Shown one piece after another: positions 21,644 to 34,049 of a DNA stretch of 64,000 bases; position 1 is the stretch's first letter, and the number at the start of each line of letters is the position of its first letter. This stretch comes from Whalleya microplaca. Taxonomy: Eukaryota > Ascomycota > Sordariomycetes > Xylariales > Xylariaceae. Below the pieces are notes generated by a model, which was not told the DNA's origin, did not search any database, and saw nothing but the letters and a program-made list of their open reading frames with translations. The DNA is taken from assembly GCA_022497155.1 (NCBI GenBank), contig MU385755.1:1-64000 (forward strand). The letters are read 5' to 3'. The translations under genes were made by a program, and so were the position numbers.

Positions 21644-21860
21644 AGTGAGAGGTGAGAGGCGGTTGAGCGGTTGAGTGGTTGAGTGGTAGTCGAGAGCTTG
21701 AAGGTTATTGGGTTAGCGGCAAGACAAAACGCGACTGACTGCTTCGTTCATGGGAGCTAATAGGTGACACTTGTTGGTGAAGCTTGTGTACAGTACATCA
21801 TGTAGGTGGTGATGGTGGGGTCCTTACAGTTCAATGACGCCAAGAATTCTGGGCACCCGA

Positions 21861-21912
21861 GACTACTTTTAGTAGTCGGGGTTAGGTTAGGTTGAGAGGG
21901 TAGGTTAGGTTG
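21861..21912. repeat. Hairpin followed by TTAGGT telomere-like repeats
   Basis: GACTACT-TTT-AGTAGTC (21861-21877) is a perfect 7-bp hairpin. It is followed by GGTTAGGTTAGGTTG (21880-21894) and TAGGTTAGGTTG (21901-21912). The units are TTAGGT, one base away from the fungal telomere unit TTAGGG. The site is about 220-270 bp upstream of the eIF4E start codon. Confidence 0.7.
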
Positions 21913-22910
21913 CTGTATATCACTAACTCTTGAGATGGAGACGACTAAGGACAATATAACCCCTGATCAAATGTACGACACAGAGACAAAGAGACAATTT
22001 ACCACTGAGAATCACCAACAAGGGCCGTTGGGAAAGGAGTCGGGAATGTGGTGTAGGAGAAGGAGAAGAAGACGGGAAAGCTGAGCAGCAGATAGACTGA
22101 TAGATAATAGGAGCCGCAGACGCTCAGGAACCACTCTGCAACCAACGATGCTTGTGTGAATCAGGAGGAGGTAACCTTGTAGTCTGAAACAGGCACCAGA
22201 GCGCCTGCACCTCATTGCTGTGTCTAGCCGAGCCAGCCAAAAGGGTGCCAATCCACTGTGGGGCCAACTAAGTGATTTAGTTCCAACACCCGCCGCCAAT
22301 TACTTCTTCAACATCAGCTTTCAACCATCCTTTCAAGCCTCATCAACCACAAACCAACCAACACGGATGTTGTCGTATTTCTCTTTCACGTCTGCCTATA
22401 ACCACGCGACACCGACTCCCCATCCCCAGTACCGTGCTATACAAGCCTCGCGCTACTTTTGACCCATTAAAGTAAGAGATAATCCAAAAACAACCGCTAG
22501 GTTAGATATCTTTTCAATACATACTACTTACTGTCTGTGCCTTCAGAGCCTACGTTGCTCTTCGCTGGTATCTGCTTACGAGAGGATCAGCCTCTCGTAC
22601 TCGTCTTGTCTCACATTAATCATTTCGTATTTCTCACCACGGTTTCTTCTTTGTCGGCCTTGCCAAACCAATACGATATTAGCCATCAAGTTGAGGCCAC
22701 CGAAGATAATGTTCATAATTGCGTCAACTGAGAGCATCGTAGAATGCGGTCTTGAATGTTCAAGTAGGGTTAGGTCAACGTCGTATGATTCAATGTTTTT
22801 CTTCTCTTTCTACGAAATCGAACAACAACGAGTTTGAGAGCCTGTAAAAAAGAATACCTCAAACGAGTTCTATCTCTATTATATGACTTCTAAGCCACCT
22901 TGTCTTAGAA
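21913..22910. other. Intergenic, no gene
   Basis: No gene supported. Short open frames (for example around 22220-22460 and 22537-22731) carry no recognised motif. Confidence 0.5.
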
Positions 22911-23357
22911 CGGTAGTTTTGTCACCGAAATCAAACCCCTAGGTGGAGCACAAAACTTCTACAACAACGGAGTTTTGAACGGAAGTTTTGCTCAACCCGG
23001 AGAGGATGGGTTGGCAGCAAATAAAGCGCTGTCCTGAACTAGAACGACAAAGTAGTAGGGCCTATCAGGTCACGGCCTCGTCATATGAGTATGGGCGTTT
23101 ATATATATAAGAGAAGCATAACGTATAACTTGTGCGAACTAAAAAGTCTAACCAAGATAGTGAGTATGAGCAAAAAAAAAAAAAACCAGAACATTGATAC
23201 TTTCCAAATGATTATACAACGACTTTTTCCAAATCCATCAACATGTTGAAATACGACGGTCTTGGCGAGACTTACAACCTTATGTACCAATGAACGGGTT
23301 ACATAGTCAATAGGTCTTTTGCTTAAGCCAATCAGCCTCAGCTTGACAAAACTACCG
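22911..23357. repeat. Possible small inverted-repeat element (14-bp perfect termini)
   Basis: CGGTAGTTTTGTCA at 22911-22924 recurs as its exact reverse complement at 23344-23357, enclosing about 420 bp with no coding capacity. Near the left end related units CGGAGTTTTG and CGGAAGTTTTGCTCA follow (22966-22996). This could be a MITE or the remnant of a DNA transposon. No target-site duplication could be recognised next to the repeats, so the element call is tentative. Confidence 0.35.
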
Positions 23358-23754
23358 CTAATTCAAAACTACAAAAACTTACATATATATCATATATATC
23401 TCTTTGGCCATGTCCCCCCTCTCCAATTCATCTTTATATCTTCATATCCAACTACCATATCACATACACATCTTGGATTGTCTGTGGTGATGTCGATTGA
23501 ATTCCCCAATACCGATGCTCTTACATCGAATGTACTAGAGCGGAAACGCCTAACGTCAACTAACGCCTTAGATAGCATTATTCAGGTACCCTCCCCCATC
23601 TTCGTCATTTCAAATGCTGATGTGTACCGCTTAGTGATGTTTCAAGAAGGTCGTTAACACTATTTCAGAAGCGAAGAGTGTACAAACAAGCACAGACTTT
23701 CAAATCTTTACCATTCTTTGGTCGACAAATGTAAAAATTTATCTTCATACGTAC

Positions 23755-25824
23755 ATGACCTACGCTGACCAGTGGCAGAAAGTGTTGCAGGAACAGTGGC
23801 TGGACCGCTTCTTTACATCTGATTCGAGGTCTTGTGTTCAGGCACAGGAACAAGCTGCCCAGCACTTCAAATACTGGCTGCTGAACCGGCAGCACCTGCC
23901 GTTATTGACTATCACCATTTCCTTGTATCTCAGTGATATAAGAAATGACCAAGTCCTTGTTATCTTCGATCACTTGAATGATCGATGTAACATCGTTCAA
24001 GACCTTACATTAGTTCCTGGATATCAAGTTGACGGTTCCAACAAAGTCATAAAATCCATCATCTTGGAGAAATGGGAGACTCAGTTGCTCGACTTTGCAA
24101 CAAATGCAGATCCAATGGCCTACGATAAACCAATATACCTCAATACTGGGTCCTTGATCGAAGACCTATACTCTAAAATAAAACATGTCACCAATTGGAC
24201 AACGCTGGATTTCCCTCTTAATAAATTCCTTGCACGAAGCAGGGGCCCATCATTCCGTTTAGAGTGGTCGGTCTGCGATGATAGGATTCGCCAGTCAGTT
24301 GTCCAGGACCCTGGTTCTGTCTTGTCGCATGAAACCCCTACAATAGAGACCTTAACTTGGACCTCTGCTGTTCATGACGAAGCATACATCCTTTTCCAAT
24401 CCAAGGTCACCTACTGTCGCAAGTATGATTTCAAGGTTGTTGACGTTGGTTATGGTGGTCTTCGTGTCCTGGATGATCCGGTGTACTCAGGTGCTCAAAA
24501 CTCATCTGTAGCTACTACACACTTTCAGAATTATGAAAGCCTTGATAAAGGAATGATCACATTGCAAGGTACCAAAGTCATATTGGCCCTTGAGAAATTA
24601 TCCTCTCTTAAGCCGTGGGTTTTTGTGCCCGTCTTGCCGGGAGTAAGCTCAACGGCTTCAACGCCGGAAGCAAGCCCAAGGGCTTTAATACTGTTGGCAA
24701 TGGGTCAATCATCATTGGGGAGTGAAGCCAATACAGTGCTTGGGTCGGTTGAACCCGCAAGGATGCAAATTCCACAAACAGCTAGCGGACTTGAAGGGAT
24801 TGGCTTTGAATCGGATATTGAGATGGACTTTGCATCTATGTTTGAGCAGCCGGATTCGTTGGAGGTAGACGACTGGAATACGTCTCAGTTGTCCCAACTA
24901 AATCACACGGCATCGACACTTCAGACAGGCGTGGAACAATCATGTCCTGTTGGCTTTGAATTCGGGATCCCACCGGATTACGAAAGTTGTGATGGCGTCC
25001 CAGAGTCCACAGCGAGAACCATGGGAGAGAATGATCCTTGGTTACCCACGCAGTTGGAGAACCATATAGACTTGTCGAGCTTTAGTCGCACGAATCGCGA
25101 ACATTCTGAAAGCTATAATCCGCCTCAACAGCAACTCAAGAACAAGTGCACCCGATTAAATCAGAGGCGAATGAAGTGTACCTCTAACACGGTCGTTGGT
25201 TCCCTCAAACCTAGGTCTTGAGCACCAAGCTCCCGAACCCGCGCTCATCATACGAAGCAGAGCTGGGAAGAGCGGCGATCGGCTATAGAGACGCTATACC
25301 GAGGAGACCATCTTACTATGAAGCAGGTCAAAGAAGAGATGGATAAACAAGGGTTTATAGCTACGTGAGTTCTACCACACGGTCTCTAAATACATAGTAA
25401 ACACTAACCCCAAGACTATCAGAGAACGTGAATACTATCCTCGTATCAAGGAGTGGGGTCTGACGAAAAACATCAGAGGGGACGAGATGGGTATAATATA
25501 CCGCAAGATGCTGCAGCGAAAAGTTGAAGACGGCAAAGAGACTAAATTCACCCACCACGGACAAGATGTAGACCTGAAGAAGGTCCATCGCTTCGTCAAG
25601 CGTGTTGCTTTGTCTCCCTCAAAGCTCCCATCGAATGGTAAGTAGCCAAATGAATGCAAGAGTGGAAAAATACTTACACAATGAACCTAGCCACGCCCGC
25701 ACATATACTGGCGTTTACACCTCGCAGCCCACATAAATCAGGTGTAGTCATCTTCCCGTGGTCTCTGTCGCCACACAAGCATTTTCTACGCATCCGGAAC
25801 CATACTCAAGACCAACACCAGTAA
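23755..25824 (+). CDS. Clr5-domain protein; exon structure uncertain, possibly broken
   Basis: An intact 488-codon frame runs 23755-25221 (MTYADQWQK...) and ends in TGA. In the same frame, directly after the TGA, comes a clear Clr5 domain: SWEERRSAIETLYRGDHLT ... EEMDKQGFIAT, interrupted by a good intron (25365-25422, GTGAGT...ATCAG, CTAAC branch), then EREYYPRIKEWGLTKN. A second intron (25638-25690, GTAAGT...CCTAG) leads to a last segment ending at 25824. If an intron 25146-25229 (GTGCAC...CAAG, weak donor) removes the TGA, one 624-residue protein results. Otherwise the TGA may be a CGA-to-TGA mutation, or a separate Clr5 gene may start at an in-frame ATG near 25021. The N-terminal part has no recognised domain; its second half is acidic and Ser/Thr/Gln-rich. 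Clr5 domains are usually N-terminal, so the long leader is unusual. Confidence 0.5.
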
Positions 25825-28133
25825 GTTTGGGGACGAAGTACGGGGTATTACGGAGGGGAAGATCGATATAGAATAGAGAACGGCCTTTAAGGAGTACAAT
25901 TTTCATCCAGGAGTAATATATCAGTGGCTACTTAGACCAGAACTTTCACTCATATTTGGCTCGCGTGTACTTTATAGTGAATAACTGGTACTGGTTCGCA
26001 TTGACACTGTACGTGGACGTCTTGCATTCTCTGTAGAGACAATCTCGATAATAATTAGAAGAACTATCTCGTCATTTAACCTCCAACACGACAGCGGCGG
26101 AGTAGAAAATTGCTTGCGATATGAACCAAACCCATAAGAAAAGTCGATAATAGACACCACGAGTGCAAGGCCCCTCCCCCCTTTCATTACCAAATCTGCC
26201 ACTTCAGTGATTTGGATTCTATAGCCTTTGAAGATATCATTGTTTCGTGCTTCTACAGTGTTCCGCGTGAGGGTTACTCCTGTTATGATTATTACCACTA
26301 TTTGTTCAGCCCCCTTTACTCAATTACGGGTATAATTAAGGTTGTCAATGAAGTAAAACATCAACACATTTCATAGTTGTCGTTCCCTGTGCTTCATAAA
26401 GCCTCATATGATACTTAATTACTTCAGATTTTGATATATACTAAGGGCATAAGCCTTTCAGAAACCCCTAGGTTAATCAACCACGTGGTATCTTACAATG
26501 GATCATACAGAAAGAACCATAGACCAACAATGGCCCAGCTAGCAAATAGAAAGCTTCCACCCCATCGGAATATAAAATATAATTACTAATAAATACAGAG
26601 GAACCCACGGCCAATGAGCCGGTTAGTAGTCTACCACAAAACACAGACATGCTAAAGGACGTTGACACATAAGCACTCAAACTCTAACGTCCCAGCTTTA
26701 AACTTCCTATTCAGCCGAGAATAGAAAAACCTCTAAACCTTATCGCGTCCAAAACTCAGTTGTGACAGCTGCCATTCCATTTACAGTTATTACAGCTAAG
26801 CGTCCGAGACACCCACACATACACACAGTTACGTACACGTCGAGCACGTGGTCGTCGTGGCCATGTCACATCTGCCGCTGTCACGGTCGAACGATCATCC
26901 ATCCATCCATCCATTGGCACCGGCCATATATATGTTAGAACTTTAATGCTCCTCCGACACTGGCAGGCTCGGGATTACCCGGTTGCATTTGGCGTCACTT
27001 AAGCTTATTTCATTTTCTCCTGCCTCAATTGCTACTAATAAGACTACGGCTTATCAAATATATCATTTGTCGATCAAACCAATCGTCGTCACGCCGCACC
27101 CGAGAAAGCTTAACTTGCCGACAAGAGCTAGAAAGCAATGGCAGCTCACGGGCCGTGGCTTAGGCGGCGCTTGGTTGTCAGCCATATCACATAGCATAGA
27201 TGTCTACGTATTAGGCACTCTGGTTACTTGCACGTGTTCGTAGAAACTTGGGTTCATGATCTTTGTTTAGTTTTGTAAAGATACAAGCCATAGAAGTGAG
27301 GTTTTCGGAAGGCCGTCTCTTACGTCCTGACCATTCCTCGAACCCCTTCAAGCAAGTGGCTACAATGCACGATCGGCTCTCCGGCTTGAGGGACACCCCT
27401 TCCTTCCACCAACTAATACCGCCATTGACTCTGCTGTTGTCCATCATATGGCATGGGAAGAACAGGAGCAGCTGTTCTTCTCGCCTTGTTCTTCCCCTGC
27501 CCTATCCCGCCGAGGTGCCGCTTGACTTCGGCCCGATCGGATTGGTGTGAAAATTGAGCGAAATTTAGGATATGAGTGCCACGATTACGCGTCAGCGTTC
27601 CCAGATACCGCTCTTCTTTTCCTCCCACGAAAAGTCCCAACCCGGAATCCCACAAAACAAACAAATAAGAGGACGAGCAATCCAGAATATGCTGAAGCGG
27701 CTTGCTCGAGGGCATGGAATAAGTGAACGGCTTGTCGAATGAAGGTGCTGGTGCGCCCTAGACAGAAAATCTAATGGAGCACGAGCCCAGTTAACGCCAT
27801 CCACAATCATCACGATTGTTGGCAAGAAAATCATTCAAGACCCAGGGGTGATACGGGTCCAAGAGCGTCGTCGCCTCGAGTCGGCCGTGAATGTGGTCGA
27901 AGAAAACAAATTGTGCTGCCTTTCGTAACCCGTCCGTAAGCAGCAATTGACAAAAGAAATCCGTGATGCTGAAGAAAACCAGTGGTATCAGAGCGCAGAC
28001 GCCATGTTCGTGATATGCTTGCTTCGCCATGCAGTTCAACTCAATGAATGAAGTCGATCAAGTAGACATTATGCTAAGAACGCCATGTGAAAATGAGATG
28101 ACGCGGGAAGATTTATGAATTTGTAAAAAGTCG
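25825..28133. other. Intergenic, no gene supported
   Basis: AT-rich up to about 26,900, then mixed. An 82-codon minus-strand frame (28039-27791) follows the Mub1 stop codon and is more likely its 3' untranslated region. A (CATC)-type tract CATCCATCCATCCATC lies near 26897. No gene is supported. Confidence 0.5.
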
Positions 28134-30029
28134 TCATTGCGAAGCTGCAACACACCAATGACGATGGAACGCCCACGCACTCTTCTGGCATTCCTTACTG
28201 CAGTACTTTGTTCGGCGGCATCGGCGGCACTTAGCAAACTGCCGCGTGAATTCCTCCCATTTACCGCACTGGTAGTAAGCACACTGCCGAATGCCGCCTC
28301 TGGTATCGTCTTTGCGGCACAGATTCCGCATGACGACGCCAGCCCAGTACTGCATGTCCGTGCTGTGGTATCGCACAGTAAACTTCTCTACTAGAGGGAA
28401 GATGTTGAAGTCGTTAGGCAGAAGATACTCTTCCTCGTATTCTTCCGGCTCCATCGACGCTGTTGTGACGTTGTCCCCGTCCAGTAACTGTAATTCTTTC
28501 CCTATCCTAAGCCGCGGCACCAAGTGACTCTTCTGGAAGTAAGACCTGAGATTGCAGTATTTCGAGACATATGCAAGCAGTTGAAGTGACATCAACACGT
28601 CCTCTTCCCTAGGCATCGCTGCTAACATCTGTGGGTTGGGAGGAAGCGGCCGATCTAAGAGATAACGAGGAACGCTTGCATGGTTAGGCAGAGAAGGCTG
28701 GGGAGTTGGCACGATAGGGCGATTAGGAGAGAGACCCATGGCTGGCCCAGGAGTTGGGGCGTTGTTCTGAATACTTCCATCCATGGGAGGCCGGTGAGTG
28801 ATGTTGAAAGTCCCAGCATCTGGAATCTCAGAGACCGTTGGTGTTGCTAGGTCCAGGGCGGCCCCAGCCAACGTACTATCTCCTTCCTCCATGGCGATAT
28901 CGCGAAAGCCAACGGCTGGTGGTATATCCGTGGTGCCAGACATCTCAGCATCCTGGGACTCGTCCGACTGCATACTGTCCGTGTTCAAATCATCCGTGTC
29001 GGTAGTAGAGTTCTGGTGACGTATAGAAGGACGACGTCGGGGACGGCCATTCGGTGCCAAGGCGGAATTGGGTCGAACTGCTGGTGAGCGCATCTGCGGC
29101 GGGGGTAAAGGCGTTGTCGGCGAGGCGGGTTGAGACGGAAGACCGGGGTGGAATACGGGAACCATTGATGGCAGTCGGTCAATGTCTCGAACAGGGCGAA
29201 TAAACCCATCAACTGCCTCCATGGTCGGAACAGCACCGGCCAAAGGCTGGATTGCCTGTCGAGACGGGGAGGTAATGCTCTGACGACGATCTTCGTGCCT
29301 GTGGTGATGGTGATGGTGATGATGGTGGTGGTGATGACGGTGATTAGTGAGAGTAGCTCGCTCTGGTGGAGTAGTGATGGGAAATGATGGGATTGTTGGT
29401 AAAACATCATTGTTGCCCTGCTCAGCCGCGGCCGCAGCCGACGTGCTGGCAAAAGTAGCCGCCGCGACGTCAATGGACGGTGGAGGAGCCTGCCGTCGGA
29501 ATACCCTCTGGTCGAGGTCGAGGCGAGTAGATCTATTTGTGAATGATGATGATTTAGATGAAGAGTCCCGATGACTGTGACTCCGGTGCCGGTGGTGATG
29601 GTCTGCTATTTGCTTTTGCTTTGCTTCCTCCGCCTTCTCTCGGCACTTCTCGATAACCTTGATGTAGTTGTCAAGAATTGTCGCGATGACAGGAACCATA
29701 TCAGCCTCGACGACCCGAGTCCTCACGTTTTCAGTCCCGCGAACTCCTATGTTAACCACACACTGGAAGGCGAGATTCCATTTCCACATATCCATCATAT
29801 CTTTGCTTCGGCCTTGCTTAAGTATGCACACCAACCGCTCAATGCCGCCATCGACCGTCAGGATATCTCGAATACGAGCAGATGAGGTGGTAAGATAGGC
29901 GAGGTGGTTCAGCGAATTGATCAGGGGCAGGGTCGACGTGCAGTCGAGGGCGCGGCGGTCATATAGGGCGGTCGTAATGCCCACCGACGCCTTATTGACG
30001 TTGGGGATGCTAAAGTTGACTTCCCTCAT
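28134..30029 (-). CDS. mub1: Mub1/SamB MYND zinc finger protein
   Basis: One exon of 631 residues, ATG at 30029. The N-terminal 150 residues are Armadillo-like (NSLNHLAYLTTSSARIRDIL, GGIERLVCILKQGR, WNLAFQCVVNIGV). A long disordered middle has a run of His near residues 230-245 encoded by GTG/ATG-type triplets on the plus strand, and Pro/Ser/Thr-rich segments. A second conserved block (MSLQLLAYVSKYCNLRSYF ... FPLVEKFTVRYH ... WAGVVMRNLCRKDD) precedes a C-terminal MYND finger: CAYYQC, CRRCRRTKYCSKECQ and HRHWC, giving the C4-C2HC zinc ligand set. This is the layout of yeast Mub1 and Aspergillus SamB. Mub1 works with the Ubr2 ligase in degradation of the proteasome regulator Rpn4; SamB affects hyphal morphogenesis and sporulation. 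Length is as expected. High confidence. Confidence 0.93.
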   Translation of the reverse strand: MREVNFSIPNVNKASVGITTALYDRRALDCTSTLPLINSLNHLAYLTTSSARIRDILTVDGGIERLVCILKQGRSKDMMDMWKWNLAFQCVVNIGVRGTENVRTRVVEADMVPVIATILDNYIKVIEKCREKAEEAKQKQIADHHHRHRSHSHRDSSSKSSSFTNRSTRLDLDQRVFRRQAPPPSIDVAAATFASTSAAAAAEQGNNDVLPTIPSFPITTPPERATLTNHRHHHHHHHHHHHHRHEDRRQSITSPSRQAIQPLAGAVPTMEAVDGFIRPVRDIDRLPSMVPVFHPGLPSQPASPTTPLPPPQMRSPAVRPNSALAPNGRPRRRPSIRHQNSTTDTDDLNTDSMQSDESQDAEMSGTTDIPPAVGFRDIAMEEGDSTLAGAALDLATPTVSEIPDAGTFNITHRPPMDGSIQNNAPTPGPAMGLSPNRPIVPTPQPSLPNHASVPRYLLDRPLPPNPQMLAAMPREEDVLMSLQLLAYVSKYCNLRSYFQKSHLVPRLRIGKELQLLDGDNVTTASMEPEEYEEEYLLPNDFNIFPLVEKFTVRYHSTDMQYWAGVVMRNLCRKDDTRGGIRQCAYYQCGKWEEFTRQFAKCRRCRRTKYCSKECQKSAWAFHRHWCVAASQ

Positions 30030-33000
30030 GTTGGGCGAGTGTGGCGAGTATGGGAAGAAGAGAGTGTCGATGGAGAAGAGAGGTGGTTAGAGGTTGGTGT
30101 CGGGGGGTGAAGGCACCAAAACCTCCGCAGCTGATATAAAAGGGCCGAGGAAGGTTGGTACTGTATTGGTCTGGGATATAGGACTGGCTTCGGACACACG
30201 ACTGCCCTTTTGCGGTTTGGTTTGTAGATGGACAGGTTTTAGGGATCAATGCGGAGGGGAGTCAATGCAAAAAAAAAGTACACCAGATGACTTTCTTTTT
30301 GTAGTGCAGCAAAACTCGGATCAGAATCCAAATGATGTGTAATAAGAAAATCAAAGCTTTTTTTCCGGGGGAGGAAGGGGGTATGATTTGTGGACGAGTT
30401 TAGTTGTTAACGAAATAGAATCCGATTTGTATTATTAGATCGAAAGATTGGAACAATAGGTTGTTTGCTCCCTTTGTGGGATCTGTCGTGGTTTCTCAGG
30501 CAGCGGCAGAGAGACAGGATTGAAAGTGAACCGGGGCAACTCGATGGTGAGTCGACTGCTGGCGAACTTGGCCAAATGCCTCAGGGCGTGCCGAGTTAGG
30601 AATCCCTATTTCTCGTAATGGGTGGGAAAAAGACAGGATGCGGAGGCCTGAATCTCCAGGGCGACAGACTCCTATGGAAGGACGATAATCTCCATTGAGG
30701 TAGGTAGGTGAAGAGATGGAAAACGACGTGCACAGTTGCAGAGTCGCAGCGGGTGGTGGTTTAGGAGGAGGAGGTTCGAGCCGGGTTTGTCAGGTTGTAA
30801 GATGGTTGGTGTATCGGAGGAGAAAAGGCGACTGGGAAGAGAAGAGAGGAAAGTGGCTCCGCTTGTGCAAAAAGGACGATTTTTAGGCGACCAGGGTACA
30901 TATGAAGTACATAGGTACATACATACATACATACATACATACATACATACATACATGGTATGGCGAAGGGTTCTGAGGTCTGGTGTCTGGTGTCAGGATA
31001 TGTCAGGGCCAAGCTCTGCTGTGGTCCGCACTAGCCACCTGCCACCTGCTGCTTGCTGCAGCTGCTGGCCACTGCTTTCTGCTGCTTCTACTGCCTGGAG
31101 CTGCGATTCGAGCCGGACTGGGCTAGACGGGTCCCCCCTAAGCAGCCTATAAGCAGCCTATCACTGACGGTCCTAAGACACCAGAATGGCATGTTCTTCA
31201 GTGGCATTTCTTAGCGTTATGCCCCGTCCGGCTTTAGTCCGATGTATGTATATTGCATTTGACATACACAGCACATACATACTCAAGGTAAATGCAACGG
31301 CAAGCCCGATAATTGATTGATAGACAATGGTCAGAATTCTACTACTATGTACATGTTGGTGCAAGATCGTAAATCCCTGCTTTAAGATAGGTGCATTTGA
31401 ATTCATTAGGTATGCTGTTTCTAGACTGTATGTATGTATGTACATACCATACCATACCTACATTATTATAGTGACAGACAGATCAGCGTTCTGCCCAGTC
31501 GTTGACCCTCACCCCACCGAAAACCGAGACTTGATTTCAACCGAGTGTTGGCCCTTTTCCTACGTACTATAGTAAGTACTTAACTTACATACGTAGACAG
31601 GAATCCATCCTATATCCCATCAGTATTGAACAAAGAACATTGTCCTCCCAATAACAACACCTAGATGTGGTAACTTGACATCGACCTTGAAAGTCGCGTG
31701 ATTGTTTTATTGTGTTATTGTGTTACTGTATTGTATTAGTTGCCACCTTGGAATTGCTAATAAGTCGATTACAAAGGGATACATAGTAGAAGGTACTGGC
31801 GAGTCAGTTTTCACAACTGTCTAGGTTCGTACCTAGGTAGAAAAGCGAACCGCGTTAAGCGGTTTGCACATCGGCATTGTGGCAAGGGACCAAGTTATAG
31901 GTATCGCCCCGATATCTTACAAATGCGTCTAACACCAGCGGACAACCAGACAACGTCACAGTCTCGTTATTATATAGCCTAGGCCCCAGTCCCCTGACTT
32001 AAAGCAAACACACAATTTTTGACTTTTATTATAGTATTGAAGCTGTCTCTAATGGATATCTGTTCTAGGTAATTAGCTTCAGAGAATGAATACATGTACT
32101 GCCTGTCCTACACACGTGTACATATACTAGGTATATATGCACTGCATGTTATTAGTTGACGCCTATCGAACTTTTTACTTATTCTACTGCGTACATGAAC
32201 GCATGTATGTACATCTGTACCCGTCTCCGCTTCGGAGGACCCCTTCACGGGATACCTACCTCAGAATGCTACCTACGACTATGCTATGTATGTAGCATAA
32301 TACCTTTTGGGACTGGGCAAGGTGGCTAGTGGTTGAAAGGGGGAAAAGAGGGGACTGAAAAAAATTTAGGTTGGGCAGGATGGTATTGGCACCTTTTGCC
32401 ATTGGGTCGTCGTCGAACTTGGGTTACCAGCAAAAACGTTGAAAAAGACACACTGACCCCTTCTTAATTAAATGCAATGCCCTTTGGAGACCATCTCCAC
32501 CCGCAATGTCTGTGGGCATTTCCTCGCTCATCCACACTGGCGGTTTCGTCTGTTCGCTCGTCAAATAGCTATCGAGAGAGCTGTCTCCAAGGGCCTGTGC
32601 AAAGCTTATATCAGATGTTTTTTCCCTTTTCCGATGCTGTCTTGAGAGAAGAATTATTATTTCTTGTTTCCCCGCCCCGCTCAAACGGGCATCGCGTCAA
32701 ATAATAATAATTGACTGCCGCAGTAGAGAGATCAGCCCCTATCATGTCCGTGTCTGTCAAGTCTGTATTGTATGATCAGCCATTATACCTATCGGGGTCT
32801 CACCATATCACAATTCTCGTCTCGTGCTGCTCCTAGCTTGCGTGCCCCCAAAGCTGTCAGTGCACGCACGGCCCATAGCTTGACATAGCTTTGGTATGGC
32901 CCACGGCCCACGCTCCACGGCCCAGAGCTATTTATTGACTGCTTGCACCACCCACCTCGGAGGCTGGGCCGACGCTCTCGAACCCGGCGAGAAGCCACGG

Positions 33001-34049
33001 AGCACAGGGTCACATCTAGACGCACACTACTGTATGCGCGTTGAGTCGCGTCACGGGTTCGCTCTTGGCGCAAGGTGAACGGTGGATTCGGTGGTTCGGT
33101 GCCAACCGCTTTGCTTACACGTACACGTATGTACGAAAGGGCGAGGATTCACGTCACCAGGCGAGCTAGTCATGATCGAGCTCATGTTGCGATTTGACTC
33201 GTAAGTCGGCCTACTAAATACTTAGTGGCCTATGCTTTGTTCCCGACTGAGAAATCTCGAGTCAGACTAAAAAGCCATACCATGCCTCGTACAAGGTTCG
33301 GTACCTTGCATTACCGCTGGTGGACCTGGCTAGGGTACCTACAGAAAACGTTATAACGCAAGCATTCATTTCAGACATGGAGATATACATCGGGTCCCGA
33401 TCTCACGGAAGAACGTAGCAAAGGCCAACAACAGCCTCCGTGGGACGCACCGCCCCGTCTGACATGGCAGTCAGAGAAGCCTGACTTCTCAGCTCCCCAA
33501 ACCCGCCTTGCCTCACAGTACGCCACACTACATGGTACCCGCGAAACAATTTCATATATATCATGTAGAAGGCCAGGGATAGCATCTGAATAGGCATGCC
33601 AGGGACCTGCAGCTACTATTTTATCGTAAATTTTGTTCATATCGGGAAATTATTCTCATGGAGCTCTCGCACGCGGTAGTTCTCTGCCTAGGTTGCCCAC
33701 GCCCGATGAAACGGCGGCAAACACACAGACGAACGGACCCGGTCAGCTAACGCACGCGCGGCTGAGCTTCCGACCAGACAGAGATTCGAAGCACGCATCA
33801 GTCGCACATATTCCTAGCGTGTTGTTTGTTGCGAGATTGGTCCATCTGGCGCTCAACTAGCGAGGTGAGGACAAGATTGAGGCTGCTTGACGCAGAACAT
33901 GGCACATGGCTTGATGGTCCTGACGGGCCGCAAAAATGATTGGTCCCAGCAAGCGTTGTTTACCGCTTTCTGTGGCGCATAAGTTTATATATAACCCCCA
34001 TTACCGCCGCATCCCAAATTTCCCCAACCTCAGATGACGGCATGGCGTA
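30030..34049. other. Gene-poor stretch upstream of mub1
   Basis: No intact gene seen. It contains the mub1 5' region and a TACA microsatellite at 30916-30956. Repeated CCTAGGTA/TACATAC phrases occur around 31,250-32,300. A minus-strand frame at 32684-32424 has coding-like composition but no ATG or domain. Confidence 0.5.
30916..30956. repeat. (TACA)n microsatellite
   Basis: About ten perfect TACA units, read directly. It lies about 890 bp upstream of the mub1 start codon. Confidence 0.95.

Noticed and set aside
27791..28039. An 82-codon minus-strand frame downstream of mub1
   Set aside because: Most simply the 3' untranslated region of mub1; no domain and no independent promoter context.
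32424..32684. A minus-strand 86-codon frame with acidic DSSLDSYLTSEQTKPP segment
   Set aside because: Coding-like composition but no ATG, no matching exon and no recognised family.
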